The position numbers and the translations under genes were made by a program. Below the pieces are notes generated by a model that saw only the letters and a program-made list of their open reading frames with translations, ran no database searches and was not told the DNA's origin. DNA of 64,000 nt, from NCBI GenBank assembly GCA_964019695.1, contig OZ026522.1:20215977-20279976 (forward strand), given 5' to 3'. Below, piece after piece: positions 9,772-19,274 of the stretch. Source of the DNA: Loripinus fragilis (Eukaryota > Mollusca > Bivalvia > Lucinida > Lucinidae). Position 1 is the first letter of the stretch. Every line of letters begins with the position of its first letter.

Positions 9772-9891
9772 AAGTAATCTTGAAGGACCACACACCCACT
9801 TCCCATCCACTTAAAAGAAAAAGCAATAGCTTCGGTCTGTAATAAATACTATCCCAAAAATAATAATCAGGAATGCTGTATAGTTTGTTTA

Positions 9892-10098
9892 CCCTTAAAG
9901 CGCCACCTGTAATTTGCAGCAGACGACAATTTCAAATTTTGCCGCTTTTATAAAAATAACAAATAAGGCATGATATTTCATGCGAATTGTCTGCTGGCAG
10001 ACAATTCTCATGAAATATCATACCTTATTTTTTTCGAAAATTAGGAAAGGTGTCGCAAAATTTGTCGTCTGCTGCAGTCGTGATTGGCGCTTTAAGGG
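9892..10098. mobile_element. PB-D-like MITE, copy 1
   Basis: The ends CCCTTAAAGCGCCA and TGGCGCTTTAAGGG are inverted; TTAA follows on the right. The subterminal motif GCAGCAGACGAC and its complement are shared with PB-A and PB-D. The central palindrome is ATAAGGCATGATATTTCATG with complement (about 9963-10031), different from other PB-D cores. Confidence 0.78.
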
Positions 10099-10218
10099 TT
10101 AATAAAATAAACGAACTGAAATCTTCCCTCATAATTGTTATTGCTTAAGACATGCAGTAATTCGTCTGACAGGTAGCAGAGCCAGTAATATAAACAGACA
10201 GGTAAAAATACCGGGGAA

Positions 10219-10330
10219 CGGACAAAAGCCCACTGGGACAAAAGCCCACTAGGACAAAAGCCCACTGGACAATATCCCACTGGACAAAAGCCCACTGCTT
10301 AATTTGGCAGGGTGGACAAAAGCCCACTCT
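10219..10330 (-). repeat. Tandem 15-17 bp array, about 6 units
   Basis: Units GGACAAAAGCCCACT(A/G), with one unit expanded by GCTTAATTTGGCAGGGT and one reading AATATCCCACT. The complement array at 11112-11223 lies 0.8 kb away in the opposite orientation. Confidence 0.9.
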
Positions 10331-10334
10331 TTGA

Positions 10335-10690
10335 AAAAAAAATCGGTTTAAGTCTTCTATAAAACTGTTAATCCTGATCAGACTGCTCCATCGGGGTAAG
10401 TCACATCTGCAGTGTGTTTTCACTGACATTATTATTTCTCCTGTATACTGTGACAAACAACGTAATTTGGGTGTTAAAAAGCCATTGATATTTGAAGAAA
10501 ATCAATTTACAGTTTGGGTCAAACAATCTATTATAATTGAGAAACATATGCCTAATTAATACGAATGCCCTTTGATCTGTTAGTAACAATTAACATGCAC
10601 TTTTATGAGAGGTGCCAAACAAAAAGAGATGTTTGAAATTTCAGATTTGAAAAGGGAGATTTTTCATCTTAGGTCCGTCTGTCCGTTTTC
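10335..10690. other. No gene; half of a PB-type core only
   Basis: ACTGTTAATCCTGATCAGAC at about 10365 resembles one arm of the shared MITE core, without its partner arm. Otherwise unremarkable. Confidence 0.35.
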
Positions 10691-10694
10691 CCCA

Positions 10695-11064
10695 GGGGGG
10701 GGGGGGGGGTAACTCTATATTTTCATACATACATAGGGTCTGGATATCTTTTGGGGTTCAAAAATTTGAATTTCAATATTTTTTAGGGGTTTTCAGAAAA
10801 CTGAATATTTTTGGTGGTATGAAGATTTTGTGGATAATTTTTGGGTCATCACAAAATTGGACTATATTTAGAGGACATTTATATGCATTTTAGGGTCTTT
10901 TCTGAAGGTCAAGGTACAGAATGGAGGATATTTTTTGGGTTGTTAAAATTTCAAATTATATTTGGGGTGTTTAAAATTCTTGATATTTTTGGGGGGTGAA
11001 CGGTAGGTGCTAGGCCCAAGCCTACCTATGAAGAAAAAATGAGAGTACCACCCCCCCCCCCCCC
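10695..11064. mobile_element. Element bounded by G-tract and C-tract, copy 1
   Basis: It starts with 15 G (10695-10709) then GTAACTCTATATTTTCAT and ends TGAAGAAAAAATGAGAGTAC followed by C-runs to 11064. The ends are inverted (G-tract + TACTCT.. and ..AGAGTA + C-tract). Internally TATGAAGATTTTGTGGATAA and AACGGTAGRTGCTRGGCCCA recur in the copy at 60953-61364. Confidence 0.72.
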
Positions 11065-11111
11065 AATGGGGTTTGTCCATCAGTTCAAACCTATCCCATT
11101 TAAATGCATAT

Positions 11112-11223
11112 AAGTGGGCTTTTGTCCTAGTGGGCTTTTGTCCCAGTGGGCTTTTGTCCTAGTGGGCTTTTGTCCAGTGGGCTTTTGTCCTAGTGGGCTT
11201 TTGTCCTAGTGGGCTTTTGTCCT
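11112..11223 (+). repeat. Tandem 15-16 bp array, 7 units
   Basis: Seven near-identical units AGTGGGCTTTTGTCCT, one of them a base shorter. It is the inverted counterpart of the array at 10219-10330. Confidence 0.92.
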
Positions 11224-11266
11224 ACACTCAAAAATACCTGATAGGAGTTGGTAAATGCACAATTAA

Positions 11267-11808
11267 CTCTTTGCATGCTGGGCATAGGAACCATGGTACT
11301 TCAGTACTAAGTACACTTACGGCTGGTACTTGACGTCTGAGTTTCGATCCCTGCTCGTGGCAAGGAAAAGTTTTGAGTCCGAACACTCTTTCCTTAGTGT
11401 CATTTTCAGGAATGACACTAAAAAAATGTGCTGTCCTTCGGATTGGGATGTTATCTGGATATCCCCTGTGCAGGGAAAGTCACCCCCACCTGTGCAGGTT
11501 AAAGAACCCTACGGTAATTTAGATAATAGTTACTAGTAGGCTTTCATCCTGCAAACCGTAGTAAATAAAGTTCACCTGCAGATAATGCCAGTGAGTGCGT
11601 CAGGCAATAGATAGGGTAATTTTTCATGCTTTTTTGACAAATGTCAATTTTTTTCAAAATAATTTTTTTCAAAAGAATTCTTCAGAGCGTTAAACATTTT
11701 GGATCCAGATCAGGCCTGACTTTCTGTCAGGCCAGATCTGGATTCAAACTGTTTACAAAAGTTGTGAACAATCTGATGACAAACAAGTTGACACTAGCAG
11801 GTAAAGGG
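11267..11808 (+). mobile_element. PB-A MITE, copy 1, split by SINE-3
   Basis: The left end is TTAA-CTCTTTGCATGCTGGG (TTAA 11263-11266). The body resumes at about 11615 with GGTAATTTTTCATGCTTTTT. The core hairpin (about 11700-11760) contains GGATCCAGATCAGGCC and complement. The right end is CTAGCAGGTAAAGGG-TTGA. Confidence 0.78.
11283..11614 (+). mobile_element. SINE-3 copy inserted in PB-A
   Basis: The tRNA-like part has B-box-like GAGTTTCGATCCCTGC at about 11339. A body follows with TGCTGTCCTTCGGATTGGGA, GTTAAAGAACCC and TAGGCTTTCATCCTGCAAAC, then AGATAATGCCAGTGAG. The last about 80 bp recur as half of the tandem unit at 33.6-34.1 kb. The surrounding sequence is an otherwise continuous PB-A copy. 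Exact borders are uncertain by a few bases. Confidence 0.68.
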
Positions 11809-12086
11809 TTGATTAAAAAAACTATCTGCTATGAAGTGTGATGGGAGCAGCTAAGGTGTTGCCGACATACCACTTGTTAATTACAACCAGGCAACCACCA
11901 AGTTAGCATTTGTCTAAAGATAAACTGTCAATTATATAAAATTGGCTATCTATTATTGTTATTCAGGTGCATGCCAAACTACACAATAACTTGTTCATTT
12001 CTACATGCTTATTACACTGAAACATTAAAAAGTAGTTGAGAAAGTGAAAAAAGTTTATGGTGAAAAACACTCATTTATTGAATTGA

Positions 12087-12153
12087 CATATGTTGTAGGT
12101 GCACATCGGAATTGCCTCAATGAGGCAATTCCAATGTGTACCAACAACATATG
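12087..12153. repeat. HP1-related palindrome, divergent
   Basis: Near-perfect inverted repeat CATATGTTGTAGGTGCACAT.. with centre GGAATTGCCTCA/ATGAGGCAATTCC. The outer CATATGTTGT is as in HP1, but the inner arms are different and still paired. A decayed relative lies at 50811-50895. Confidence 0.75.
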
Positions 12154-12154
12154 T

Positions 12155-12465
12155 TACTGAAATTAAGGAAAACATATTTTGAAATATACACTAAACAAGT
12201 ATCATGTCAATTGGCTTTGCCTCTTATAGGCTTTCAAACTGCCAATCGGTACTAAAATACCTGTCACCATATAGCAAATTGTTTATATTTACATGACAGC
12301 TATATCACCTAATTTGATTTCATGAACTATGCTTTTGCTAAGCTGGTAGTTGCATGGTTGTAATCCTTTTCTCAGCAGCCACCACTTTTGTCTTCTGCCA
12401 TCACATCTGCTTTATGTACTGAGGTAGCCAATATTACAAACAATATGCAAGGGCATAAAGCTACC
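12155..12465. other. No recognisable feature
   Basis: No repeat or reading frame identified. Confidence 0.35.
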
Positions 12466-12590
12466 ATATACACAAAAACACATTTGAGCCGAACATATGG
12501 GATGATTCTATGTATGACTATGTATGATGGTTTCTACAAAACATGAGCAGAAAAATAACATCTCAATAAATCCAATTTGGCAAGGGTTTC
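12466..12590. repeat. Fragment related to 18331-18490
   Basis: TATACACAAAAACACATTTG, GAACATATGGGA, GTTTC..AAAACA and CAATAAATCCA-AATTTGGCAA correspond in order to the segment after CAGGGGCGTAGCTA at 18331. Confidence 0.5.
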
Positions 12591-12653
12591 TTTGGCATCA
12601 TCTCCTAATATGATTTTATACATGTCCATTACCCAGGGGTACCAGTTGGATCC

Positions 12654-12860
12654 GGGAGCGCAGTGGCTCAGTGGTAGAGTGCTTGACTCGAGACCGAAGG
12701 GCCGCGGGTTCGAGCCTCACCGGCGTCACTGCGTTGTGGTCCTTGAGCAAGACACATTTATCCTAGCTTAGTACTAGTTCAACCCAGGAAGACCGTCCTG
12801 CATAACTGAAAGATTGTTGAGTGGACGTAAAGAATCAAATCAAACAAAACAAAACAAAAA
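12654..12860 (+). mobile_element. SINE-1, best-preserved copy
   Basis: Begins GGGAGCGCAGTGGCTCAGTG; A-box-like TGGCTCAGTGGTAGAGTGC, B-box-like GGGTTCGAGCCTC, then body and (AAAAC)n tail. It is flanked by a perfect 13-bp duplication ACCAGTTGGATCC at 12641-12653 and 12861-12873. The target lies in the B-box region of a SINE-2 copy, so this is a SINE within a SINE. Confidence 0.93.
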
Positions 12861-12862
12861 AC

Positions 12863-13111
12863 CAGTTGGATCCCGGCCCAGGCCCATACTTTCGTGGAGA
12901 TTGATCATAAAATAATTTCTATGGTCATTCTCCTCCCTTCTGCTGATACATTCAAGAAGAGTTATTGTCAGTTACAAGCGAAAGTATGAACACAAAGTAC
13001 TGGTTAACCACTTGTTCAAGCTTGCCTAGGAAATGTGGTAAGGTGAACTGACCATCCCGACATGACCATAGCTGTTTACTGGGACTTAAAGCAACAAACA
13101 ACAACCATTAT
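12863..13111 (+). mobile_element. SINE-2 copy (5' end disrupted)
   Basis: From TTGGATCCCGGCCC through GATCATAAAATAATTTCTAT, ACAAGCGAAAGTATG, AAGTACTGGTTAACC, GCTTGCCTAGGAAATGTGG to GGGACTTAAAGCAACAAAC. It matches the full reverse-strand copy at 28801-29105. Confidence 0.85.
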
Positions 13112-13141
13112 CTTAATCTTCCACCATTACCAGATTACCAA

Positions 13142-13245
13142 GAGTGTTTATAGTGGCAAACAGCACAGATCCTGATGAGACGCCGCATTTTGCGGCGTCT
13201 CATCTGGGTCTTCGCTGTTTGTATGCTAAATGTTTCCCTTTAGAG
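13142..13245. mobile_element. PB-E-type hairpin, copy 2
   Basis: The core 13155-13221 pairs GCAAACAGCACAGATCCTGA with its near complement around GACGCCGC/GCGGCGTC. The following TATGCTAAATGTTTCCCTTT is shared with the copy at 18750-18890. TTAA ends not secured. Confidence 0.65.
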
Positions 13246-13450
13246 ATCATTTTGCACATTAATTTGTTAACCCTGTTTCAAGAAGAGCATACACTGAATT
13301 TTAGACCAGCTAGACCCTTGATAAATATTTCACCAAACCACCAAATATTTCTTCTTTGGTTAGCATGTTTCTCAGGACCTCTCTCAGAAGTCCTAAAATA
13401 GGAAGTCTTCTAGAAATTGGAAAAATCTCATGCCTGCATTTATAGTATAT

Positions 13451-13995
13451 TAGCTCACCAGAGCCACAGGTCCAAGGTAGTGGATGTGTCGTCTGTCTCA
13501 ACAATTGCTTCCAAGGACATTTCCTCTTAAACTACGGGCTGGATTTTGACCAAACATGGCAGGAATGATCCTTATATGGCCCTCTTCAGTTATTGTTTAA
13601 ATAGTTTCAGTCCATGGCATATCTAGGTCACACAGGCTAAAAATAGATTTTTGAGACAAAAACTTTGCTGAAATCATAAGGCCTAGAGCCTTGATATTTT
13701 GTATGTAGCATCATCTTAAGTGGACCTCTTCCAAGTTTGTTCAAATTATGCCCCTGGCCCCAAAAATTGCCCCACTCGGATGGTCACGTTTTTTACTTAG
13801 GCTTATATAGGGAAACCCTAAAAAAAACTTGTCTGAAACCACTAGGTCTAGTGGTACTTTCCCAAGTTTGTTCAAATTATAGGGCGAAAAAAGGTAACAC
13901 CTCATGGATCATGTTTTTTATAGGTTTATTTAGAGAAAACCTTAAACAATCTTCTAGCTTTAAATTATTACACCTGGAGCTTTGAGTATTGGCGT
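13451..13995 (+). repeat. Dispersed repeat with tandem sub-units
   Basis: Starts AGCTCACCAGAGCCACAGGT. Sub-units recur inside it, e.g. CCAAGTTTGTTCAAATTAT at about 13730 and 13863, and TTTTTTACTTAGGCTTATAT versus TTTTTTATAGGTTTATTTAG. It resembles a repeat I have seen in bivalve sequence (from memory, unverified). No long frame. Confidence 0.5.
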
Positions 13996-14068
13996 GTAAG
14001 TTTTTTGTTTTGGCAGGTTGTTAAAGGGGTCAGCAATTCTCAGTTCAGCGGCTTTATGATCTTCTGCG

Positions 14069-15230
14069 CCCTCAAGTTAGCCTGGGTTCCAGTCTGATCA
14101 TTTTTTCTTCTTTTTTATTTTTCCGTTCCTTGGTCAAAAATGACAGCATGGGGAACTTCGATTTCAATCGACAGCGCTACCTGGATTTTTCCTCAAATTT
14201 TGTGGGGTAATGCCAAGAACGATAACGCTATAGGATAACTCTATTGTGCTATAAATAGTAACAGGGATCCCAGTGAAAAGATAGATAGAAAGGCAAACAT
14301 TACCACTCTGTCCTATCATCGAATGCACTTTGTGGACGATGATTTAAATTGAAACAGTGTTTTCCGACTTTGGTTAAGTAGTTGTTTTTTGCCTTTGCGA
14401 GATACGCATTTAATTACGGGCTCGAACGAAAATACACATTGTATATTGTGTATATAGCTTCGAGACACGGTCGAGATAAACACAATACATCCGAGAAAAA
14501 CGTCATCTCCTTTGGATTTTCGCTATAATTTTGACACCTCAGTTTCATCTCTGCGTCCTTTGTTTTGAATCAATCGGTCTCGAACCAAGTAAACAAATTC
14601 CATCTTTATTCACGTTTTTTTCGCGGAGTTTCCATGATCAGCTGTTTGATAATGGCATCCTCATTATCGGATCGGTGTCTCGTTATCATCTTTATTACTT
14701 CACACTTAAGCAGCAGGCTATAATTAGATTGATCAGCTGATCGGATTATCAAAGGGAAATACCACCGAAGTCCCCAGGCGTCAATATTAATCAAAATCAA
14801 TAACGGACAACCGATACCTTTGATGTGGTATATTTTTATTCTCTTATTAATTTTTAGAATATTAGCATTAGAAAATATTGCCAAAATATTGACGACTGGA
14901 CCCAGGCTACCCTCAAGTGGATGGCAATTATAATTGATTAAATTTGCAACTAGTATGGTAGCACCATCTAAGTGGTGTAGCATGAGATGGCCCTTTCCAT
15001 GAATATTTCGTCAAGCTGTCACAACACTCAAGTGACATACCCAGCTCATCTCCATCTCCGCTCGCGGAGATGGGGATGAGGTGGGTGTGTCAATACCAGC
15101 GTGGTAGCTCATCACTTTCGTTTGAAAACAGCTACTGAAATTTCGCTTTCAAATTGCTACTGTCTCCCTTTTAAACCACTTTAGTTAACTGGGCAAAGAT
15201 GGCAACCTTTTGATAAAGCTTATACTTGTG
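14069..15230 (+). mobile_element. HP11 repeat, copy 2, split by a nested element
   Basis: CCCTCAAGT is followed by the 14078-14909 insertion and then by a second CCCTCAAGT, which continues into GGATGGCAATTATAATTGAT and the rest of HP11. The inner hairpin is ATCTCCATCTCCGC/GCGGAGATGGGGAT at about 15050-15080. Confidence 0.72.
14078..14909. mobile_element. Nested 832-bp TIR element with 9-bp duplication
   Basis: The ends TAGCCTGGGTTCCAGTC and, on the other strand, TAGCCTGGGTCCAGTC are inverted with one indel. A perfect 9-bp duplication CCCTCAAGT is at 14069-14077 and 14910-14918. Nine-base duplications are typical of Mutator-like elements; hAT (8 bp) cannot be excluded. No transposase. Confidence 0.85.
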
Positions 15231-15394
15231 TATGTAAGGCTCATAATGACAAGGGTCAACTTGAGTACTGACAATTATTTTATTGTCACATTCACTTGTA
15301 TAACTGACAAACAGCTGCTGTTAATTTTGCACTAATATTATCAGTCAACATCTGAAACTGTCATATTTCAACTTGAATAAGCCTTATCCATTTG

Positions 15395-15860
15395 CATGCT
15401 GGGTAATTTTTCATGCTCTGACTTTTTTCAAAATAACTTAGTCCTGGCTCGGGTGTGGGAGTGACCGGACGTATCGATTCCTGATCTTTGCCTTCTTCCT
15501 TTTTTAAAGAAATTCTATTAGGAACATTAGTGTCAAACAGTTTGTTCCAATGTTATGTGTTTCCTGGGTAAATCATAAAAATGCTAAAAAATATCATCTA
15601 CCGATACTCTATAAGGGATTTGAATAATGAATGCTGTTCTATTTTACAAGATTTTTTACAACTGAATAAACAATGAATCTTTATTGATCCAATCATCAAA
15701 GATTAGGTTTGTTTTTTATCGGAATCAGAAACATATGAGGAAACATAAAAAGCTATTCCAAAAAGCACAGATTGATGCTAAGCTTTTGCTGATAACCTTT
15801 ACAAACAGTTTGGATCCAGATAACACTCTGATGTTGATGAAATTCTGAAAGAAATTTCAG
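15395..15860. repeat. Decayed PB-A pieces
   Basis: Scattered PB-A motifs: TTTGCATGCTGGGTAATTTT at about 15395, GGAACATTAGTGTCAAACAG at about 15521, CAAACAGTTTGGATCCAGAT at about 15803. They are not in one intact element. Confidence 0.5.
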
Positions 15861-15929
15861 AAATATTTTAATTGGAAATAAATTATCTGCAGACAAAAAA
15901 ATGCAAATTACACAGGATTGCAGTGTTAA

Positions 15930-16388
15930 CTAATTACTTTTTACACTTTTGCAAACAGAGCAGACCCAGATCAGGCAACTTTTGATCAAGGTCTGCTCTA
16001 GTTTGCGTATGTGATATGATCCTACAATTGTTGACCTTTGTTTGTTTGATTTGATTCTTTACATCCCATCGACAATCTTTCAGTTATAAAGGAACAGGTC
16101 TTCCTGGGTTGAACTAGTACTAAGCTATGATTAATGTGTCTTGCTCAAGGAAACAACACAGTGATGCCGGTGAGGCTCGAACCCTCGGCCTCAAGTCCAG
16201 CACCCTACCAATGAGCCACTGCGCTCCCTACAATTGTTGACCTGACATGTAACTTCTTTGTTCTATGTACAAATGTGTTGTTCTATGTACAAACTTGTTG
16301 TTCTATGTATATGAACAAACATGGAAGGTTATTTATATAATTATTCATAGTGGGTGGAGCTTAGCATGAATATTCATAAGGAAAGGTT
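15930..16388. mobile_element. PB-C MITE, copy 1, split by SINE-1
   Basis: CTTTTGCAAACAGAGCAGAC and the ATCAGG.. hairpin (to about 16005) form one half. After the SINE come GACATGTAACTTCTTTGTTC, TTATATAATTATTCATAGTG and GGTGGAGCTTAGCATGAATA, ending CATAAGGAAAGG. A 21-bp motif TTGTTCTATGTACAAATGTG is triplicated at about 16256-16315, not seen in other copies. Confidence 0.78.
16038..16226 (-). mobile_element. SINE-1 inserted in PB-C
   Basis: Reverse-strand copy with tail side TTTGTTTGATTTGATTCTTT and head side GAGCCACTGCGCTCC. Duplicated target CTACAATTGTTGACCT lies on both sides (within 16021-16037 and 16227-16243). Confidence 0.92.
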
Positions 16389-16682
16389 TACTATACATGT
16401 ATTCATGTATTAATATAATGCCAAATGAGTACAGACCTCACAGGTCCCAGTCACAGGTTCCCTTCTGGAAGAACTGTTTTTCTTTCTTTTTGAACTGTTT
16501 ACAGAACTCTCTCACAGAAAATGCATGAAATCGGGACTTTTCAATTTGTGTGTAACTGTTGTGTAAAAAATCTAGTCTGCACCCTGCTATTACAACCGGC
16601 TTTATTGATATGCCATTTAGCTGACCCTAAATCTTGACCTTGCTCATATTATGCATTCATCTTTTATTTCCTTATACATTTA

Positions 16683-16852
16683 GGCCCCCCAGATAAGAGT
16701 GTAACGGAAAATTAATTTTCTTATTTCTCAACCAAAACATTATGTTGTGGGTACTCAAAAGAACCGTCTCGATGAGACGGTTCTTTTGAGCACCCAAACA
16801 CATGTTTAAACAATAATCGCAATTTTACGCTCAAAAATTTTGCTTAACTGGC
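16683..16852 (+). mobile_element. HP1 hairpin MITE, copy f
   Basis: CCCCCAGATAAGAGTGTAAC through ACCAAAACATTATGTTGTGG and a perfect hairpin (CCGTCTC GAT GAGACGG) to AATTTTACGCTC. The loop is GAT rather than ATT/AAT. Confidence 0.85.
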
Positions 16853-16865
16853 CCTATGACATTGT

Positions 16866-17058
16866 TTAATTCTTTGCAGGCTGGGAATTTAGCATACTTT
16901 TTCTTTGTCGTCTGCTGAGTTTTTTAAAAAAAAATCAGGACAAACATCAGTGTCAAACAGTTTGGATCCAGAGCAGCCTCGACAGTTTTTCGGGCCTGGT
17001 CTGGGTCCAAGCAGTTTGCAAAATTTATCAGCAGAAGAGACTATAGCAAGCAAAGAGT
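16866..17058 (+). mobile_element. PB-A MITE, copy 2
   Basis: TTAATTCTTTGCAGGCTGGG, TTGTCGTCTGCTGAGTTTTT, then TCAAACAGTTTGGATCCAGA with a degraded complementary arm, ATCAGCAGAAGAGACTA, ending CAAGCAAAGAG. Confidence 0.8.
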
Positions 17059-17143
17059 CAAGAAAAACATTGACATCAAACAGGATATGACAATAAACCA
17101 AAGATAACAATCTCTCAAAGTTTTTTATATGTTCATTGTGTAT

Positions 17144-17194
17144 CTTGTCTTGTTTTTTTCCATTTTTTTCCCCCATTTTTTTCCAACTTGATCG
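17144..17194 (+). repeat. 51-nt direct repeat, left copy
   Basis: CTTGTCTTGTTTTTTT ... CCAACTTGATCG. Repeats at 17393-17444 on the other side of the SINE-1, with small indels in the T-rich middle. Confidence 0.75.
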
Positions 17195-17392
17195 TATTTT
17201 GTTTGTTTGATTTGATTCTTTACGTCCCATCAATTATCTTTCAGTTAAACAAGGACGGGTCTTTCTGGGGTGAACCAGTACTAAGCTTAATAAGGATAAA
17301 TGTGATTTGCTCAAGTACACAACGCAGTGACACTGGTGAGGCTCGAACCCGCAGCCCCTCGGTCACGGGTCAAGCACTCTATCACTGAGCCA
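17195..17392 (-). mobile_element. SINE-1 copy
   Basis: TTTGTTTGATTTGATTCTTT, GGACGGGTCTTTCTGGG, TGAGGCTCGAACCCGCAGCC and ATCACTGAGCCAC in order. The flanking repeats are far longer than those of other SINE-1 copies. Confidence 0.88.
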
Positions 17393-17444
17393 CTTGTCTT
17401 GTTTGTTTGTTTTTTTCATTTTTGTTTTGGTGCCAACTTGATCG
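17393..17444 (+). repeat. 51-nt direct repeat, right copy
   Basis: Pairs with 17144-17194; ends GCCAACTTGATCG. Confidence 0.75.
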
Positions 17445-18009
17445 CATGAAAAGATCCTTATAACAGAGGGTCTGGAGGAGGAGGGGGATCTTCTTCAAAA
17501 TCGCTAATGATATTAAAATTTTGGTCACTTAACCGCTTATGATAAAATGTACAGATAACAAGATCATTGATCTACTGGTGTACAAATACACCTATAATCA
17601 CCATTTTCTGTGCTTCTCTTTAAACTTAGAATGTGTTTAATCGTTAATCACAACTTTATTTTGATCCTCAGTATATTTTAGGCAGAAAAATATTAAATTT
17701 TAGACAAAAAAATCACTTTTACCTTATTTTGGGGGGCTAAAAATTACTAATCAGTATAAGATATAAGGCCAAAATCGCCTACCGAAATACCTCATCCTGG
17801 CCCTCATAACTTAGGCGACTAATCCAGGGTCAGAAGAGTGAGCATATGGATCATGCAGTCTTGCCATCATTGATTGCAAACACAAAGCATGGTAGGGTGT
17901 TCAAATAATAATAAATGCATTTCATATAAATACCATTAATTTTGAAAAAAAAAATGATTGAAATTATTTTAACAATAGGGCCATGAAGACCCTGTATTGC
18001 TCACCTGAT
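17445..18009. other. No recognisable feature
   Basis: AT-rich with a short purine-rich stretch (GGTCTGGAGGAGGAGGGGGA). No repeat matched. Confidence 0.4.
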
Positions 18010-18243
18010 TTCTTAGCCCTGGGGGCAATTTTATTGAGGGGGTTCAGGGGGTTTGCTCATACCTCCCTCCATACCCCCCATTTTTTAATATCCTATGAAA
18101 ATGAAATAATTTGGTCACAGTGAGATCAAATTTAATTTTCATGAGATATTTGAGAAAAAATGAGATAAAATCAGCAAAGCGAACCCCCGCACTTTTATAC
18201 ATAAGAACCCCCTTTCCAGAAATTCTGGATCCGCACCTGGGAA
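18010..18243. mobile_element. GGATCC-type hAT-like remnant
   Basis: The right end TTCTGGATCCGCACCTGGG is the complement of the CCAGG-TGCGGATCCAGAA type of terminus seen at 9129, 26804 and 63573. The left end GAGGGGGTTCAGGGGGTTTG is poorly preserved. Confidence 0.45.
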
Positions 18244-18330
18244 TCAAACCTCAAATTCTGTTGGAAGATTTGATCTATGAGAGACATTTTTGTCTGTAAT
18301 TATTTTGCAATTTTTGCAAAAGCAAAACCA

Positions 18331-18490
18331 GGGGCGTAGCTACTATATACGCAAAAACGCATTTGCATACACTTTTGAACCGAAAATATGGGAATTTCCT
18401 ATCCATGTTTTGAAGGTTTCCTGATAATACGCAAACAAAATGTGTGCAGAAAAGCAATTTTAATCTCTCTAAATCCAGTTTTGACAAAAA
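18331..18490. mobile_element. CAGGGGCGTAGCTA-type end and body
   Basis: CAGGGGCGTAGCTACTATA is a hAT-like 5' terminus. The body matches 12466-12590. The right terminus is missing; the SINE-1 at 18507 lies just beyond. Confidence 0.5.
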
Positions 18491-18506
18491 TTGTGGTAGT
18501 ATTGTT

Positions 18507-18696
18507 TTTGTTTGATTTGATTCTTTACTTCCCATCAACAATCTTCAGTTAAACAGGGACGGGTCTTCCTGGGTTGAACCAGTATTAAGCTAGGATAAAT
18601 GTGTCTTGCTCAAAGACCACAACCCAGTGACGCCGGTGAGGCTCGAACCAGCGGCCCCTCTGTCTCAAGTCAAGCACAGTCTACCACTGAGCTCCC
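18507..18696 (-). mobile_element. SINE-1 copy with 17-bp duplication
   Basis: ATTGTGGTAGTATTGTT (18490-18506) and ATTGTGATGGTATTGTT (18697-18713) flank it with two mismatches. TGAGGCTCGAACC gives the B-box complement. Confidence 0.92.
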
Positions 18697-18749
18697 ATTG
18701 TGATGGTATTGTTATAGGCACCAATTTATCACCAATTAAAGCAAAGTGA

Positions 18750-18890
18750 ATGAGCCAGGCATGGTCATATACAATTTTTATAATCTACCATTTATCTTGG
18801 CAGATAGTGCAGACCCTGATGAGACGCTGCAGTCTCATCTGGGTTATACGCTGTTTGTATATATATGTTCCCTTTTTGAATGCATTCAGC
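18750..18890. mobile_element. PB-E-type hairpin, copy 3
   Basis: AGATAGTGCAGACCCTGATG, then GAGACGCTGCAGTCTC.. and complement ATCTGGGTTATACGCTGTTT, then GTATATATATGTTCCCTTTT as at 13222. Confidence 0.65.
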
Positions 18891-19066
18891 TTGTTCCACA
18901 CATGGGTACTTAAAATTTTAGGCAAGCTAACACCCCTGAAAACTGTTTAAGATGTATGAGAAAGATTTTTCTACTTTTGGTTTTGATGGTGGCTTTTAGA
19001 TGGTGTCATTACAGCTTATATTTGTGTGAATTATTTTGAATCTGGACCAGTGGATCATAGGTTTAA

Positions 19067-19273
19067 CCCTTTAATCAATATGCTTTTTTTAGATCATGAC
19101 ATTATTTTCTACTTTTAGACAACATTGGAAAATTTCAAGAAAAATCTAAACTTTTGAAAATATTATTGAAAATGGAACATTTGCTCTTTTGGAGCAAATG
19201 CTCCAGTTTCCATAATATTTTCAAATACATGATATGTCAAAGAAGTCAAAAGGCGCTATTATGGAGTAAAGGG
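19067..19273 (+). mobile_element. PB-B MITE, copy 2
   Basis: TTAA-CCCTTTAATCAATATGC ... TTATGGAGTAAAGGG-ATAA. The centre pairs GAAAATATTATTGAAAATGG with AGTTTCCATAATATTTTC around ACATTTGCTC/GGAGCAAATGC. Confidence 0.82.
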
Positions 19274-19274
19274 A

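Noticed and set aside
12660..12735. Possible tRNA gene
   Set aside because: Although A- and B-box-like blocks are present, the same sequence recurs about ten times with a common non-tRNA tail and target duplications, so it is a SINE head.
14606..14983. 125-codon reverse frame
   Set aside because: It crosses the right TIR of the nested 832-bp element into HP11, with no protein-like features.
16740..16800. Rho-independent terminator-like hairpins
   Set aside because: The hairpins lack a consistent T-run, and the setting is animal DNA; they belong to HP1.
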